Shown: in pieces, positions 18,727 through 28,066 of the stretch
Layout: every line of letters begins with the position of its first letter
Numbering within the stretch: the first letter of the stretch is position 1
NCBI GenBank assembly: GCA_025352145.1
Contig: JANXTY010000030.1
Location: forward strand, 1-64,000
DNA from: Oxalobacteraceae bacterium
GTDB lineage: Bacteria; Pseudomonadota; Gammaproteobacteria; Burkholderiales; Burkholderiaceae_D
Direction: 5' to 3'
Length of the DNA: 64,000 nt
Position numbers and translations under genes: made by a program
Notes under the pieces: model-generated
Databases searched by the model: none
Told to the model about the DNA's origin: nothing
What the model saw: the letters and a program-made list of their open reading frames with translations, nothing else

Positions 18727-20457
18727 CTAAAAATGCAAACGATTTTCCGCCATTCGATACAGTCGCCGCCAGACAAAATGGTTAAGTGCCATCACGAACA
18801 GGCACATGATGCCGATCCCTAGCGCAATGCGAGGGAAATCGCCGATGGCCGTCATTTCCGCAATATAACTGCCAATGCCATGTGCTTTCAGCGTGGTGTT
18901 TCCCCAACTGACATATTCGGCTACGATACTTGCGTTCCATGAACCGCCGGTGGCAGTAATTGCTCCGGTGACGAAACTAGGGAAAATAGCGGGCAAAAGA
19001 TAGCGCCGCCATTTTAGCCAGCCGGATAATCCGAGATTACGTGCGGCGTAGCGTAGTTCGGTCGGAATAGTAGATGCGCCCGCGATGACGTTGAACAATA
19101 AGTACCACTGCGTACCAAGGATCATCAACGGGGATAACCAGATATCCGCATTTAATCCGAAACGAACAATGACGATCACGGCAACCGGGAACATCAGATT
19201 GGCTGGAAAGGCAGCAAGAAATTGTGCCACTGCTTGGACCCGTTCCGCCAATCGAGGATGCAGCCCAATCCAAACGCCGACTGGCACCCAAATTAGCGCT
19301 GCTAGAAAAAGCAACACAATCACACGGCACAAAGTATAAAACCCCAATACGAAAACACGCACTACTTCATTCCATCCGACTTCCGCATGAATGAAATGCA
19401 CCAGTGTCCATAGTGCATAGAAAACCACGGCGGCGATAACGGCATCCCCAATACGTTCTGGTGTGCGAGATTGGGTCTGAGGTCGGGCGCGTATTGAGGT
19501 ACCGTCGTGGCGCAAGCGAAATAACCCGAAGGATCGCTCCATCAGTTTCACACACATCTTGACCAGTCCTTGTGCCCGCTCGGTCCGTCGTAGCCAGGTT
19601 AACAGCCAGGAGTCCTGCGCGATATCGCTGCCGGATTCTTCAAAACGGAACTTGTCGGCCCATGCCAATAGGGGCCTGAAAAAAAGCTGATCGTAGAGCA
19701 TCACGCCGATTAACATCGCGCCGATGGCATAAGCGATAGCATGCAAGTCCCGATGCTCGATAGCAAGGGCGATGTAAGAGCCGATGCCAGGTAATTTGAT
19801 ATTCTGATTTGATACCGAAATCGCCTCTGCTGCCACGACGAAAAACCAGCCACCCGACATCGACATCATCATATTCCACAGTAACCCCGGCATCGCAAAG
19901 GGCAGCTCTAGCCGCCAGAAGCGCTGCCAGCCGGATAGCTGGAATACGCTGGCGGCTTCGGTCAATTCTGCTGGAACCGAGCGGAATCCTTGATACGCGC
20001 TAAACGCCATATTCCATGCTTGAGAAGTAAAAATAGCGAAAATCGCGGCGCATTCAACGCCAAGCAAATTGCCGGGAAACAAAGCGATGAAAGCTGTCAC
20101 AGTAATGGATAGAAAACCGAGAATAGGTATCGATTGAAGAATATCGAGTAGTGGGACCAATATCTTTTCAGCTATGCGATATTTGGTCGTCAGGGCCGCA
20201 AATATACAGCTAAACAGCATGGAGGCACCCAGCGCAATGAACATGCGCAAGGTGGTGCGCAGCAAATAATAAGGCAAATAGATTGGATCAAGCGACAGCG
20301 GTAATGTTTCGCCTAATTGGTAGGGATGGGTCATCTGCGCGCCGGCATAACCCAGCAAAACCAATAGCGCCAACACGATAGGCAACAAAGCCCAATCCCA
20401 TCGGTTGCCGCCAGCCTCTACGACTTGTCGCGGAAAAAATTGTTTCTTTTTATTCAT
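18727..20457 (-). CDS. Fused double-domain ABC transporter permease
   Basis: Inner-membrane protein of 576 residues with two binding-protein-dependent permease domains in one chain, each about six membrane segments (about 25-270 and 340-570), joined by a charged linker around 275-335. EAA-type loops are seen as AASVFQLSGWQRFWRLELP and AARNLGLSGWLKWRRYLLP. A fusion of two TMDs would suffice with one ATPase dimer, and the next leftward gene supplies it. No periplasmic binding protein gene is present. A diverged MITE-like repeat lies about 55 bp upstream of the ATG. Confidence 0.87.
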   Translation of the reverse strand: MNKKKQFFPRQVVEAGGNRWDWALLPIVLALLVLLGYAGAQMTHPYQLGETLPLSLDPIYLPYYLLRTTLRMFIALGASMLFSCIFAALTTKYRIAEKILVPLLDILQSIPILGFLSITVTAFIALFPGNLLGVECAAIFAIFTSQAWNMAFSAYQGFRSVPAELTEAASVFQLSGWQRFWRLELPFAMPGLLWNMMMSMSGGWFFVVAAEAISVSNQNIKLPGIGSYIALAIEHRDLHAIAYAIGAMLIGVMLYDQLFFRPLLAWADKFRFEESGSDIAQDSWLLTWLRRTERAQGLVKMCVKLMERSFGLFRLRHDGTSIRARPQTQSRTPERIGDAVIAAVVFYALWTLVHFIHAEVGWNEVVRVFVLGFYTLCRVIVLLFLAALIWVPVGVWIGLHPRLAERVQAVAQFLAAFPANLMFPVAVIVIVRFGLNADIWLSPLMILGTQWYLLFNVIAGASTIPTELRYAARNLGLSGWLKWRRYLLPAIFPSFVTGAITATGGSWNASIVAEYVSWGNTTLKAHGIGSYIAEMTAIGDFPRIALGIGIMCLFVMALNHFVWRRLYRMAENRLHF

Positions 20458-20512
20458 GCCCGTATTCTTTCATGATATCTGCGTGTCAGAAGTCTGTTTT
20501 TTCTTAGGTAGG

Positions 20513-20595
20513 AGGACTTACGCAATTAATCCCAGTGGCGTTGCGCCGCCTGGCCGACCAGATGTACTCATAACTGCAAGCGCTGCGTAACCTCA
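20513..20595. repeat. Diverged relative of the 73-bp MITE
   Basis: The left end AGGACTTACGCAA (20513-20525) matches the terminal repeat of the MITE at 18607-18679. The right end CTGCGTAACCTCA (20583-20595) is a looser inverted match. The total length of about 83 bp is similar. No target duplication is clear. It lies upstream of the ABC permease gene. Confidence 0.45.
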
Positions 20596-20716
20596 GTTAA
20601 AAGCAGGAATTTTTGTTTCCCTGAAAACGCGGACATAGGTTGCCCGCATCAATTTTTTATCTAAGCTGCGTCTTAGTTTACACTGACCCACTCTTTACCA
20701 TTGAATATCGCGAACC

Positions 20717-21730
20717 ATGACCGATCAACAGAAAACAGTTTTTTCGCACATTACTTCTTACGTACTCATGGCGTTCAGTCTTCTCATGATATTAAAGAGC
20801 GGATTATTGAGCGCATTTTTTTCAGGATTGCTGGTGTACTCGTTGGTTCACATGCTGACACCGATATTAGGGCGGAAAATTAAAGTCGGACGTGCGAAGA
20901 CAATTGCTGTCGCCTTATTAGGCATATTGGTAGTCTCATTCTTGTCACTAGCAATATGGGGTGCGATCAATTTTTTCAGAAGCGATGCGGGCAGCGTACC
21001 CGTCTTGTTGCAAAAAATGTCCGACATTATTGAAGCATCCAGCAAGCAAATGCCTGAGTGGCTTCAGCAAAATTTACCATTAAGCGCAGACGAGTTGCGA
21101 CAAATGATCACGACCTGGTTGCATGCTCATTCGGTAGAAGCGAAATCAATGGGGGAGGAAGCCGGGCGTATCGCCGCCCATGTATTGTTGGGGATGGTGA
21201 TCGGTGCGATGGTGGCGCTGCACGAGATCCAGCCAGCATTGGTTTATCCGCCACTGAGCGCCGCGTTGCGACGTCGTCTGATTCATCTGCATGACGCTTT
21301 CCAGCGGATCGTGTTTGCGCAAGTTCGTATCGCAGCGATCAATGCGGCCTTGGTGGCAGTGTATTTATTCATCGTGTTACCGCTGTCGGGAATTCATTTG
21401 CCTCTGTCGAAAAGTATCGTTGTGTTTACATTTTTTGCCGGGCTATTACCCATCATTGGCAACATCCTTTCAAATGCAATACTGGTTATCGTGGCGCTTT
21501 CCCATTCGTTTAATACGGCATTGGTATCGTTGATTTTTATGATGCTTATTCATAAGTTGGAATACTTTTTAAATGCGCGCATTATTTCCTCCAAGATTAA
21601 TGCCGCCGCCTGGGAGTTGCTCACGGCGATATTGGTCATGGAGGCTGTGTTTGGTATGGCAGGCGTGATTGCCGCACCGGTCATGTATGCCTATCTAAAA
21701 ATAGAATTGATGAATGCACGATTAGTTTGA
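20717..21730 (+). CDS. AI-2E family transporter (PerM-like)
   Basis: Polytopic membrane protein of 337 residues with about seven hydrophobic segments grouped in the AI-2E/PerM pattern: paired helices at the N-terminus, a soluble middle part (about residues 95-150), then a helical C-terminal half ending in VIAAPVMYAYLKIEL. Family members are proposed exporters, but substrates are mostly unproven, so quorum-signal export should not be assumed. It is divergent from the ABC permease and followed after 73 bp by a DUF1345 gene, possibly as one operon. Confidence 0.8.
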   Translation: MTDQQKTVFSHITSYVLMAFSLLMILKSGLLSAFFSGLLVYSLVHMLTPILGRKIKVGRAKTIAVALLGILVVSFLSLAIWGAINFFRSDAGSVPVLLQKMSDIIEASSKQMPEWLQQNLPLSADELRQMITTWLHAHSVEAKSMGEEAGRIAAHVLLGMVIGAMVALHEIQPALVYPPLSAALRRRLIHLHDAFQRIVFAQVRIAAINAALVAVYLFIVLPLSGIHLPLSKSIVVFTFFAGLLPIIGNILSNAILVIVALSHSFNTALVSLIFMMLIHKLEYFLNARIISSKINAAAWELLTAILVMEAVFGMAGVIAAPVMYAYLKIELMNARLV

Positions 21731-21803
21731 AAATACGGTTCCGACAATGAATGGTAAATAATCCAGAACCTTTCGATACATTCGTTCACTTATTGCGCTC
21801 ACT

Positions 21804-22463
21804 ATGCAGGCCATCCATCATTTCGTGAAAGCCCGCCCTCGTCTAAGTACTGCGATTTTTGCAGGCATGGCGAGTGGATGGCTGCTTCCCGCAACATTTT
21901 TTTCACCTCTGACCAGGGCGCTACTGGGTTGGAACGTAACGATTTGGTCCTATTTATGTTTGATGGCTTGGTTAATGGCGAGTGCGAGCCATGCGAGGGT
22001 GCGCAAAATCGCAGCGCGAGAGGATGAAGGCGCTGTGGGTATTTTGGCCGTGATGTCGGTCGCTGCTTTAGCGAGTCTGGCCGCGATTGTGATGGAATTG
22101 TCGGCGTTGAAGGATTTATCCTTGACGCAACGTTTAGCGCATTACGCATTTACCGGCTCGACTGTGCTTGGATCCTGGTGCCTGATAGCGGTGCTGTTTA
22201 CTTTCCACTATGCGTTGCTGTTTTACCGGTCGCCGGTTGAGCAGCGGGCGCTATGCTTTCCCGACCATGAACAAAATCCCGATTATTGGGATTTCCTTTA
22301 TTTCTCGTTCACTATTGCTGTCGCCGCCCAGACCTCGGACGTCACCGTCATGACGCGTTCGGTGCGCAAGACAGTGCTGGCCCAGTCGGTTCTCAGCTTT
22401 TTTTTCAACGTAGCCATTGTGGGTTTGTCGATTAATATTGCTGCAGGCCTGCTCGGATCCTAA
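21804..22463 (+). CDS. DUF1345 family membrane protein
   Basis: Integral membrane protein of 219 residues with about five hydrophobic segments. The motif [18 protein letters not shown] near residue 170 is the hallmark of DUF1345, and the TFHYALLFY segment before it also fits. The function is unknown; the short TSDV motif after a helix resembles a pore-like segment, which is only a structural impression. It follows the AI-2E gene on the same strand and is convergent with mobB. Confidence 0.85.
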   Translation: MQAIHHFVKARPRLSTAIFAGMASGWLLPATFFSPLTRALLGWNVTIWSYLCLMAWLMASASHARVRKIAAREDEGAVGILAVMSVAALASLAAIVMELSALKDLSLTQRLAHYAFTGSTVLGSWCLIAVLFTFHYALLFYRSPVEQRALCFPDHEQNPDYWDFLYFSFTIAVAAQTSDVTVMTRSVRKTVLAQSVLSFFFNVAIVGLSINIAAGLLGS

Positions 22464-22512
22464 CTTCAATTTTTTAGCGCCATCTATTGACCAGAACGAC
22501 GCTTAGGCACGC

Positions 22513-23019
22513 TTAGGCAATATATTTCAGCAGCCACTCAAGTACTTGCTCAGGATGATTTAAATCGAGCCATGCTAGCTGCCGGGGCAGTGCTGCGGGA
22601 GATGGCGTGTCGCTGGCGACCACGAGCACATGCGGATCATTAGGATACAGAATAGGCTGGCCGATAGCGGGGCGATACACTTCGATTTTAGGAATTGGCT
22701 CCCACTTATAACCCTCCACCAATGTCAGGTCGGCCTCTGCCATTCGCGCGATATGATCGCTCAAGCTCGGCTCTGCGGCACCGCGTAATTCGTGCATCAA
22801 CGCAAACCGGAAAGGGGAAGCCACAAGTACTTCCGCTGCACCGGCCGACCGCGCACGCGCACTGTCCTTATGTGCCGGTTCTAATATGAGATCGTGGTGG
22901 CTATGCTTGATGACATTGACTCGCAAGCCGTGTATTGCAAGGCGTGGCAACAGATATTCCAGCAGGCTGGTCTTGCCACTGCCAGACCAGCCTACGATGC
23001 CGATGATGTGTTGGGTCAT
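22513..23019 (-). CDS. mobB: Molybdopterin-guanine dinucleotide biosynthesis protein B
   Basis: GTP-binding protein of 168 residues that aids MobA in attaching GMP to molybdopterin. Walker A is GWSGSGKTS at residues 9-17, followed by VIKHSHHDL with the conserved His pair, and the late segments TLVEGYK and EVYRP complete the family pattern. It stands alone with no other molybdenum genes in the window. It is convergent with the DUF1345 gene. Confidence 0.93.
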   Translation of the reverse strand: MTQHIIGIVGWSGSGKTSLLEYLLPRLAIHGLRVNVIKHSHHDLILEPAHKDSARARSAGAAEVLVASPFRFALMHELRGAAEPSLSDHIARMAEADLTLVEGYKWEPIPKIEVYRPAIGQPILYPNDPHVLVVASDTPSPAALPRQLAWLDLNHPEQVLEWLLKYIA

Positions 23020-23346
23020 GTATTGTGCCTTGCGTGTTGGTAGGGGCGGTGCAGCGAACAGACCCGCCGCGCTGCGTGAGTTTAGCTTTGTCTGTCCCCT
23101 GTTTCAACCATATCATCTTTCCCAAAAATGAGGGGCATTCTCATTGGCAGGAAGTGGCTTAGGGCTTAAGCAGAATTGATTGGCCGCGAGCGAGGTGTCG
23201 GCCCGACAATTCTTCAACCGCTTCGTTGAACGCGCTTCCGATGTCGTCAAAATAGGTCATATATCTGTAAGCCTCTGTACGACTGCGCACATACGGTTTT
23301 CGATCCTTGTTGGAAGATGCGTTCACCCATACAAAGGAGATATTCC

Positions 23347-23805
23347 ATGACGACTACCCCACACGATGCCATTACGATGCTCATCGCCGACCACAAAAAA
23401 GTGAAAGTGCTTTTCAAGGAATTTGAAAAGCTTAGCGACCGCTCCAAGGTCAACAAGAAGAAAATAGCCGACCAGATTTGCCATGAACTGACCATCCACA
23501 CGCAAATCGAGGAACAGGTGTTCTATCCTGCCGTGCGCGGCCCGATCAAGGATAATGATTTGATGGACGAAGCCCTGGTCGAACACGCCAGCGCCAAGGA
23601 GTTGATCGGCCAGATCATGGACATGGATCCGGCCGACGACTTGTACGATGCCAAGCTCAAGGTCCTGTCCGAACAAATCGAGCACCACGTCGCCGAAGAA
23701 GAGGACGACATGTTCCCCCAAGTGCGCGAGACGAAAGTCGATCTGGTAGGACTTGGCGCGGAAATGGCTGCGTTCAAGGCGACCCTGGAAGCGGCACAGT
23801 CTTAA
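23347..23805 (+). CDS. Hemerythrin HHE-domain protein
   Basis: Protein of 152 residues from ATG 23347, preceded by AAAGGAG; an upstream in-frame ATG at 23317 lacks such a site. The chain is a four-helix hemerythrin-like domain: LIADHKKVKVLFKEFE at the start, HTQIEEQVFYPAV in the middle, HHVAEEEDDMFPQV near the end supply the His/Glu ligands for a di-iron site. Such proteins bind oxygen, nitric oxide or iron and are often linked to stress. Base composition rises sharply in GC from here to about 24.8 kb. Confidence 0.9.
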   Translation: MTTTPHDAITMLIADHKKVKVLFKEFEKLSDRSKVNKKKIADQICHELTIHTQIEEQVFYPAVRGPIKDNDLMDEALVEHASAKELIGQIMDMDPADDLYDAKLKVLSEQIEHHVAEEEDDMFPQVRETKVDLVGLGAEMAAFKATLEAAQS

Positions 23806-23859
23806 ATTCGCCATGCCCTTGGCTTCCAACCCATTCACTCAAAAGGCTAATCATTAATC

Positions 23860-24756
23860 ATGCAAGCACATTCAATTTCCGGACAACCCTTGGTTTCCCA
23901 ATTATCCGATGTACCCGATGACGGACGCGCTTCCGGCGTCTCTTGGGGCGCGGTCTTCGCCGGGGCTGCGGCGGCGGCATCACTCTCGTTCATCCTGTTG
24001 CTGCTCGGTGTCGGGTTGGGCCTGTCTTCGATCTCACCCTATTCATACAATGCCACGCCGATCACCGGGGTGACCATCGCTTGGATCGCCTTTATGCAGC
24101 TCGCCGCATCTGGTGTCGGCGGGTACATCGCCGGACGACTGCGCTTGAAGTGGTCGCATGTGCACGGCGACGAAGTGCATTTCCGCGACACCGCGCACGG
24201 CCTGCTGGCATGGTCGGTAGCCACGCTCGTCATGGTTGCTTTGCTTGCCGGTGGCGTCAGGGCCGCGTTGGGGGGAGTGCTCGATGCGAGCGGTGCTGCT
24301 ACTACAGTCGCGGCGCCAGTCGGCGCTAATGCAGACATCCAGTCTACGGGCATGGGCTATTATTCCGACATGCTGCTGCGTTCCGCGTCGAGCGACGGCG
24401 CGACCGACGTGCAGCGGGGCGAGATTAGCAAGATCGTCGTCTCCAGCCTGGTGGACGGCAAACTGACCGCGGAGGATCGTGCCTATCTGGCCCAGACCGT
24501 CGCCAGGCGTTCAGGCATGAACCCGGCGGACGCCGAGCGACGCGTCGACGAGATTTATGCGCGCGCTGCGAAAGGGGCTGCGGACGCAAAGGCCAAAGCC
24601 TTGCGAATGGCCGACGAGGCCCGCAAGACGGCGGCGCATTCCGCTTTGTGGATGTTCGTCGCCCTTCTGTTGGGTGCCTTTATTGCCAGTCTGGCCGCGA
24701 CCTTCGGCGGTCGCTGCCGCGACGACGACCGCATACATTTACGCTCATCCCTTTAA
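23860..24756 (+). CDS. Membrane protein with conserved Ala/Gly-rich N-terminus
   Basis: Protein of 298 residues. It has a hydrophobic pair in the first 110 residues (WGAVFAGAAAAASLSFILLLLG and a GVGGYIAGRL motif), a third segment near 120-140, a long charged helical stretch with HTH-free coiled character (about 180-265, ending AKAKALRMADEARKTAAHS), and a C-terminal hydrophobic segment. I recognise it as a widespread hypothetical membrane protein of proteobacteria but know no function. GC is about 60-68% in sampled lines against about 38-50% in neighbours, so recent transfer is possible. The final residues GGRCRDDD onward differ from the usual family tail and may reflect drift. Confidence 0.7.
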   Translation: MQAHSISGQPLVSQLSDVPDDGRASGVSWGAVFAGAAAAASLSFILLLLGVGLGLSSISPYSYNATPITGVTIAWIAFMQLAASGVGGYIAGRLRLKWSHVHGDEVHFRDTAHGLLAWSVATLVMVALLAGGVRAALGGVLDASGAATTVAAPVGANADIQSTGMGYYSDMLLRSASSDGATDVQRGEISKIVVSSLVDGKLTAEDRAYLAQTVARRSGMNPADAERRVDEIYARAAKGAADAKAKALRMADEARKTAAHSALWMFVALLLGAFIASLAATFGGRCRDDDRIHLRSSL

Positions 24757-24776
24757 TCGCCTTACCGGAGAACACC

Positions 24777-24851
24777 ATGCGTTCAATTCTTTTGCTCTTG
24801 TTGGGTATCCCAATTCCCATTGTCATTCTTATCGCACTCTTCGTTCATTGA
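24777..24851 (+). CDS. 24-residue hydrophobic small protein
   Basis: A short frame encoding 24 residues that begins MRSILLLLLGIPIPIVILI and ends in Phe-Val-His. GGAG stands 7 bases before the ATG, and the gene begins 20 bp after the previous stop, so it is likely co-transcribed. The Leu/Ile-rich chain with the GIPIPI core would form one membrane helix. Very similar tiny proteins occur in many proteobacteria, usually beside membrane or stress genes; the function is unknown. Confidence 0.65.
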   Translation: MRSILLLLLGIPIPIVILIALFVH

Positions 24852-24868
24852 TCATCGCGAACAAGAAA

Positions 24869-24899
24869 CCCCGGAGCCACCGAGGACTCGGCTCTGGGG
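24869..24899 (+). terminator. GC-rich hairpin after the small-protein gene
   Basis: Stem CCCCGGAGCC / GGCTCTGGGG (one mismatch) with an 11-nt loop. It is not followed by a clear T tract, so termination is plausible but not certain. It marks the right edge of the GC-rich patch. Confidence 0.45.
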
Positions 24900-25026
24900 G
24901 GGGCTGAGGTCTTATATCAGCCTCCTTGGGCTGCGCCACCGCCTTGTGCTGGCGGCGTATTATCTAGACCTTTCCCTGTTGTGTCCCGCCGCCCTCCGAA
25001 AAAAGGAGAGCAGCGCTTTGCTTTGA

Positions 25027-27066
25027 TTAGAACTCAAACGCACCGATATCAATCATCCCATCTTGTTTGCGGACTCTGACTGGGCCTGGCTGGGCAACGG
25101 GCAATACGGTGGCGTTTAGGCTACCTAGTCCATTCCCTGCATTGATCAGAGGTGATCCGATAGCGGGACGATAATCATGCTGTGCTTCGTCCACGAACAG
25201 TGGCGCGTTGTTGTTGCCGATATTGGTGTTCCATCCGTTTACGACGGCTCCCGACAAATGTCCAACCCAATATTGCGCCGCGTTAGGAGAGACCCAATTG
25301 TTCGCCATGTTTACCGTGCCCTGTCCGTAAGCCATTACTTGTATTTTTCCAGCTGCGCCAACGGTACTGGGCGAGGCGTAAAAAATGTTATTTTTTACGT
25401 CAGCGACTGCGCTTGGTATTTGAAGATTAAACAGGAATGTCTCGGGATAAATTCCGTGCCCTGCATCCCCTTTGACGGCCATCGTGTTGTTATAAAAATA
25501 GAGCGTACCCTGACGATAGTGGGCAGTAACGCCACTGTCACCGCCGTACAGTACGACATTGGTTGAGTGGCCTGCGGCAGGGGTGAAATCAAATAAATTT
25601 CCGTAAACATAGGTTTGTCCATAAGCAGGGTCGCCGTAAATGAGGGCTTGGCCGCCAGTCGAATCCATCAGGTTTAGTTGAAGACCACAACTCGATGCAA
25701 AGGTGTTGTAACGCACGATTAATCCCGATGATCTATCTTTCAGGCAATCGCCAAACGCACCCGGACGGACATCGCCAAAATAGTTATATTGGAAAATAAT
25801 ATCGCGTGCTTCCGTGTAGCTATTGTGTTCCGAGTAACCGTTAGTGACACCGGCCAGTGGCGGATTGCTGTTGTTGTAAATTTTGTTGCCTTCGATCAGA
25901 ACGTCTTGCGACAGCTCTAAAACCGTATTGTTTTTTGAATTGAGAAACAGGCCGTTACCACAGTTATGCAGCACATTATTTTTTACCAGAAGATGGGCTG
26001 CAGCTTCGACATACATGCACGCTGCAAAGTTATGGTAACTACTCTGGATTCCTGATTGCGCATCCGAAAAAGGCGCACCATACGTGGCGCTTCGGATATC
26101 GAGATTTTCGATGTCAATATATCCGGCCGGCCCATTGTTATAGCTATAGCCCTGTTGGGGTCCCACCATCACTAATCCCAATTTATAAAGCGCACGGCTA
26201 GGGCTCCCGTTGTCGTGATATTGCAGTGAGCGCGCAGCCTGACCGGGCAGAGTTTCTAATTGACTTGCATTAGTACCGTCAATGATAGGTAATGCTCCTG
26301 TGACGGGATCCGGGACGCCGATAACACGCATAAATTTGTTCGGCGCTGTTGGCGCCAGATTGGTTCCTGCTGAGATCAACATCATTTCGTTGTAAGTGCC
26401 ATTGTTCGGCTTGGCAAAAATTCTGACGGTATCGCACCCCTTTAATTGGCTCCACGGCAGTTGGCCTAAAGCAGTATAGGGACGACCTGGGCCAACATCG
26501 TAGTAATTGATTGCCGCACATCCAGATTGGTCAGCATTGAGCGTTGGCGTTGTAGCTCTGATGATCGTTGATGATCCCGGCGCCGGAGGCGGATTTGTTG
26601 TCGTGGTTGTTGTAGCGGTCGTCGTTGGTGTTCCAGAAGGTGGTTCGGTGGATGGATTACTGTTTGCCAAGATAGAAAATACGCGAGACCTTGAATAAAG
26701 CGTTCCCTCTACTGTCGCACTTGCCGTGACGGTTACAGTTCCAGCCGGAGTAATGCGTGGAATCGATAGAAGGTAATTTCCTGGTGCATTAGCCACGGTG
26801 AGTTTGGTGACAATGAGGGATGACTTATCACTGCTCTCCACCTTGACTGGTATGGAGGGATCGACGGTCCCATCGGATTTGATAAAGTTGATGATCGCAT
26901 ATTCTGCCCAACCAGCGGTACGCGTATTGACTGCGCCAAATCCAACGGTGGGTGATGAAAACCCAATGTGCGCTGCGACGGTAGTGCTGCAAAACCCCGG
27001 GGCTGCAAATCCCATCAAGCTGGATGCAGCCGCGAGAATACAGATCGCGGTTTGAAATTTTTTCAT
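25027..27066 (-). CDS. Exported right-handed beta-helix protein
   Basis: Protein of 679 residues from ATG 27066, which has AGGAG upstream and gives a signal peptide (MKKFQTAICILAAASSLMGFAAPGFC); the frame extends 24 codons further without support. Residues about 30-140 look like an Ig/big-type beta domain. A Thr/Pro-rich linker (about 142-170, TTTATTTTTT) leads into a long parallel beta-helix with many Asn-rich turns (for example NNVLHNCGNGLFLNS, IEGNKIYNNSN). The tail DIGAFEF is common in such proteins. Beta-helix proteins are often polysaccharide lyases or adhesins, but no catalytic residues can be assigned here. It has no neighbours of related function. Confidence 0.82.
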   Translation of the reverse strand: MKKFQTAICILAAASSLMGFAAPGFCSTTVAAHIGFSSPTVGFGAVNTRTAGWAEYAIINFIKSDGTVDPSIPVKVESSDKSSLIVTKLTVANAPGNYLLSIPRITPAGTVTVTASATVEGTLYSRSRVFSILANSNPSTEPPSGTPTTTATTTTTTNPPPAPGSSTIIRATTPTLNADQSGCAAINYYDVGPGRPYTALGQLPWSQLKGCDTVRIFAKPNNGTYNEMMLISAGTNLAPTAPNKFMRVIGVPDPVTGALPIIDGTNASQLETLPGQAARSLQYHDNGSPSRALYKLGLVMVGPQQGYSYNNGPAGYIDIENLDIRSATYGAPFSDAQSGIQSSYHNFAACMYVEAAAHLLVKNNVLHNCGNGLFLNSKNNTVLELSQDVLIEGNKIYNNSNPPLAGVTNGYSEHNSYTEARDIIFQYNYFGDVRPGAFGDCLKDRSSGLIVRYNTFASSCGLQLNLMDSTGGQALIYGDPAYGQTYVYGNLFDFTPAAGHSTNVVLYGGDSGVTAHYRQGTLYFYNNTMAVKGDAGHGIYPETFLFNLQIPSAVADVKNNIFYASPSTVGAAGKIQVMAYGQGTVNMANNWVSPNAAQYWVGHLSGAVVNGWNTNIGNNNAPLFVDEAQHDYRPAIGSPLINAGNGLGSLNATVLPVAQPGPVRVRKQDGMIDIGAFEF

Positions 27067-27433
27067 AATAGCTCCTGAAATAAAAAAACATGATGAGGCG
27101 GCTGGTTCTGTCGTAACAGTGCCAGCGACTGAGTACATAACTGAGAAGATTATTAGTGCGTGGAACGACCAGTCTGCGAACTAAAATGCTGGATGAAAAT
27201 TGCTCTGCTCCAGGTGATAGGTCCCACGAAAACTATCTTGATGGAGAAACGCCACTTCGTCTAATGTTTCTGGATCGGCGGTCTACCTGCGACGACAGGT
27301 GGCACGTGAAGGTGTGGTTTTATGCTGGCGGGGGGGTGAGAGCACGTGAAGGTGCGCGCGGTTGAAAATTGACCGGCAAGCTATGGTTTATAAGCGGTTC
27401 TTGATACGATTGTTTTGTTGAGCGTTTCCTCCG
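27067..27433. other. Intergenic region between beta-helix gene and regulator
   Basis: Apart from the ribosome site for the beta-helix gene at its left edge, I see no gene, strong hairpin or known RNA motif in this interval of about 370 bp. Confidence 0.4.
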
Positions 27434-28066
27434 CTAGTCGATGAGATTTTCTTTGATCGCATAGTAAATAATGTCCGCGTTATTGGACATATTCATTTTT
27501 TCCAGAATTCTGGCCCGGTACGTACTGACCGTTTTGACGCTCAGGCAGAGCATGTCGGCGATTTTTGTTACGCCTTCTCCGCGACTCAATTTACAGAAAA
27601 TCTCATATTCTCGTTCAGATAATAATTCATGCAATGGCTTCTCCGCATCTGAATCCATATTGGCGGTGAGCAGCTCAGCGACGCCGTGGCTGATATATTT
27701 ATGGCCGCGCATAATCGTTTGGATGGCATTTAACAATTCGGTAGCCAGCGCTTCTTTTTGAACGTAGCCGCGAGCACCAGCACGTAACATTTGAACGGCA
27801 TAACGCTTTTCAGGATGCATGCTCAGAATAAGTACTGGCAGATCTGGTTTTTCTCTTTTGATTTGCTTGAGCGCATCAATGCCACTTTTATCTGGCATCG
27901 AAATATCCAGCAATACCACATCCCAATCCTGGGTACGGATCAGTCGGATGGCTTCTTCCACAGTAGCGGCTTCCCCGCCAATTTCCATGTTGGGAATATC
28001 GGCGACAAAATATTGTACTCCTGCACGTACCACAGCGTGATCGTCGATGATCAGAATTTTTACCAT
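27434..28066 (-). CDS. NarL/FixJ-type response regulator
   Basis: Protein of 210 residues. Residues 1-120 form a receiver domain with the acidic pair in IIDDHAVVRAG, phospho-acceptor Asp54 in VVLLDISMPD, and Lys in YVQKEAL. Residues about 145-205 form a LuxR-type HTH (LSEREYEIFCKLSRGEGVTKIADML with LSVKTVSTYRARI). This type pairs with HisKA_3 kinases, and the PAS kinase at 29504-31507, reading the same way, is the nearest candidate. A motif shared with the second Crp/Fnr region lies 172 bp upstream. Confidence 0.92.
   Translation of the reverse strand: MVKILIIDDHAVVRAGVQYFVADIPNMEIGGEAATVEEAIRLIRTQDWDVVLLDISMPDKSGIDALKQIKREKPDLPVLILSMHPEKRYAVQMLRAGARGYVQKEALATELLNAIQTIMRGHKYISHGVAELLTANMDSDAEKPLHELLSEREYEIFCKLSRGEGVTKIADMLCLSVKTVSTYRARILEKMNMSNNADIIYYAIKENLID

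Noticed and set aside
20717-21730. Claim that the AI-2E family protein exports a quorum signal
   Set aside because: Only family membership is visible; most members have no proven substrate and no luxS gene is in the window.
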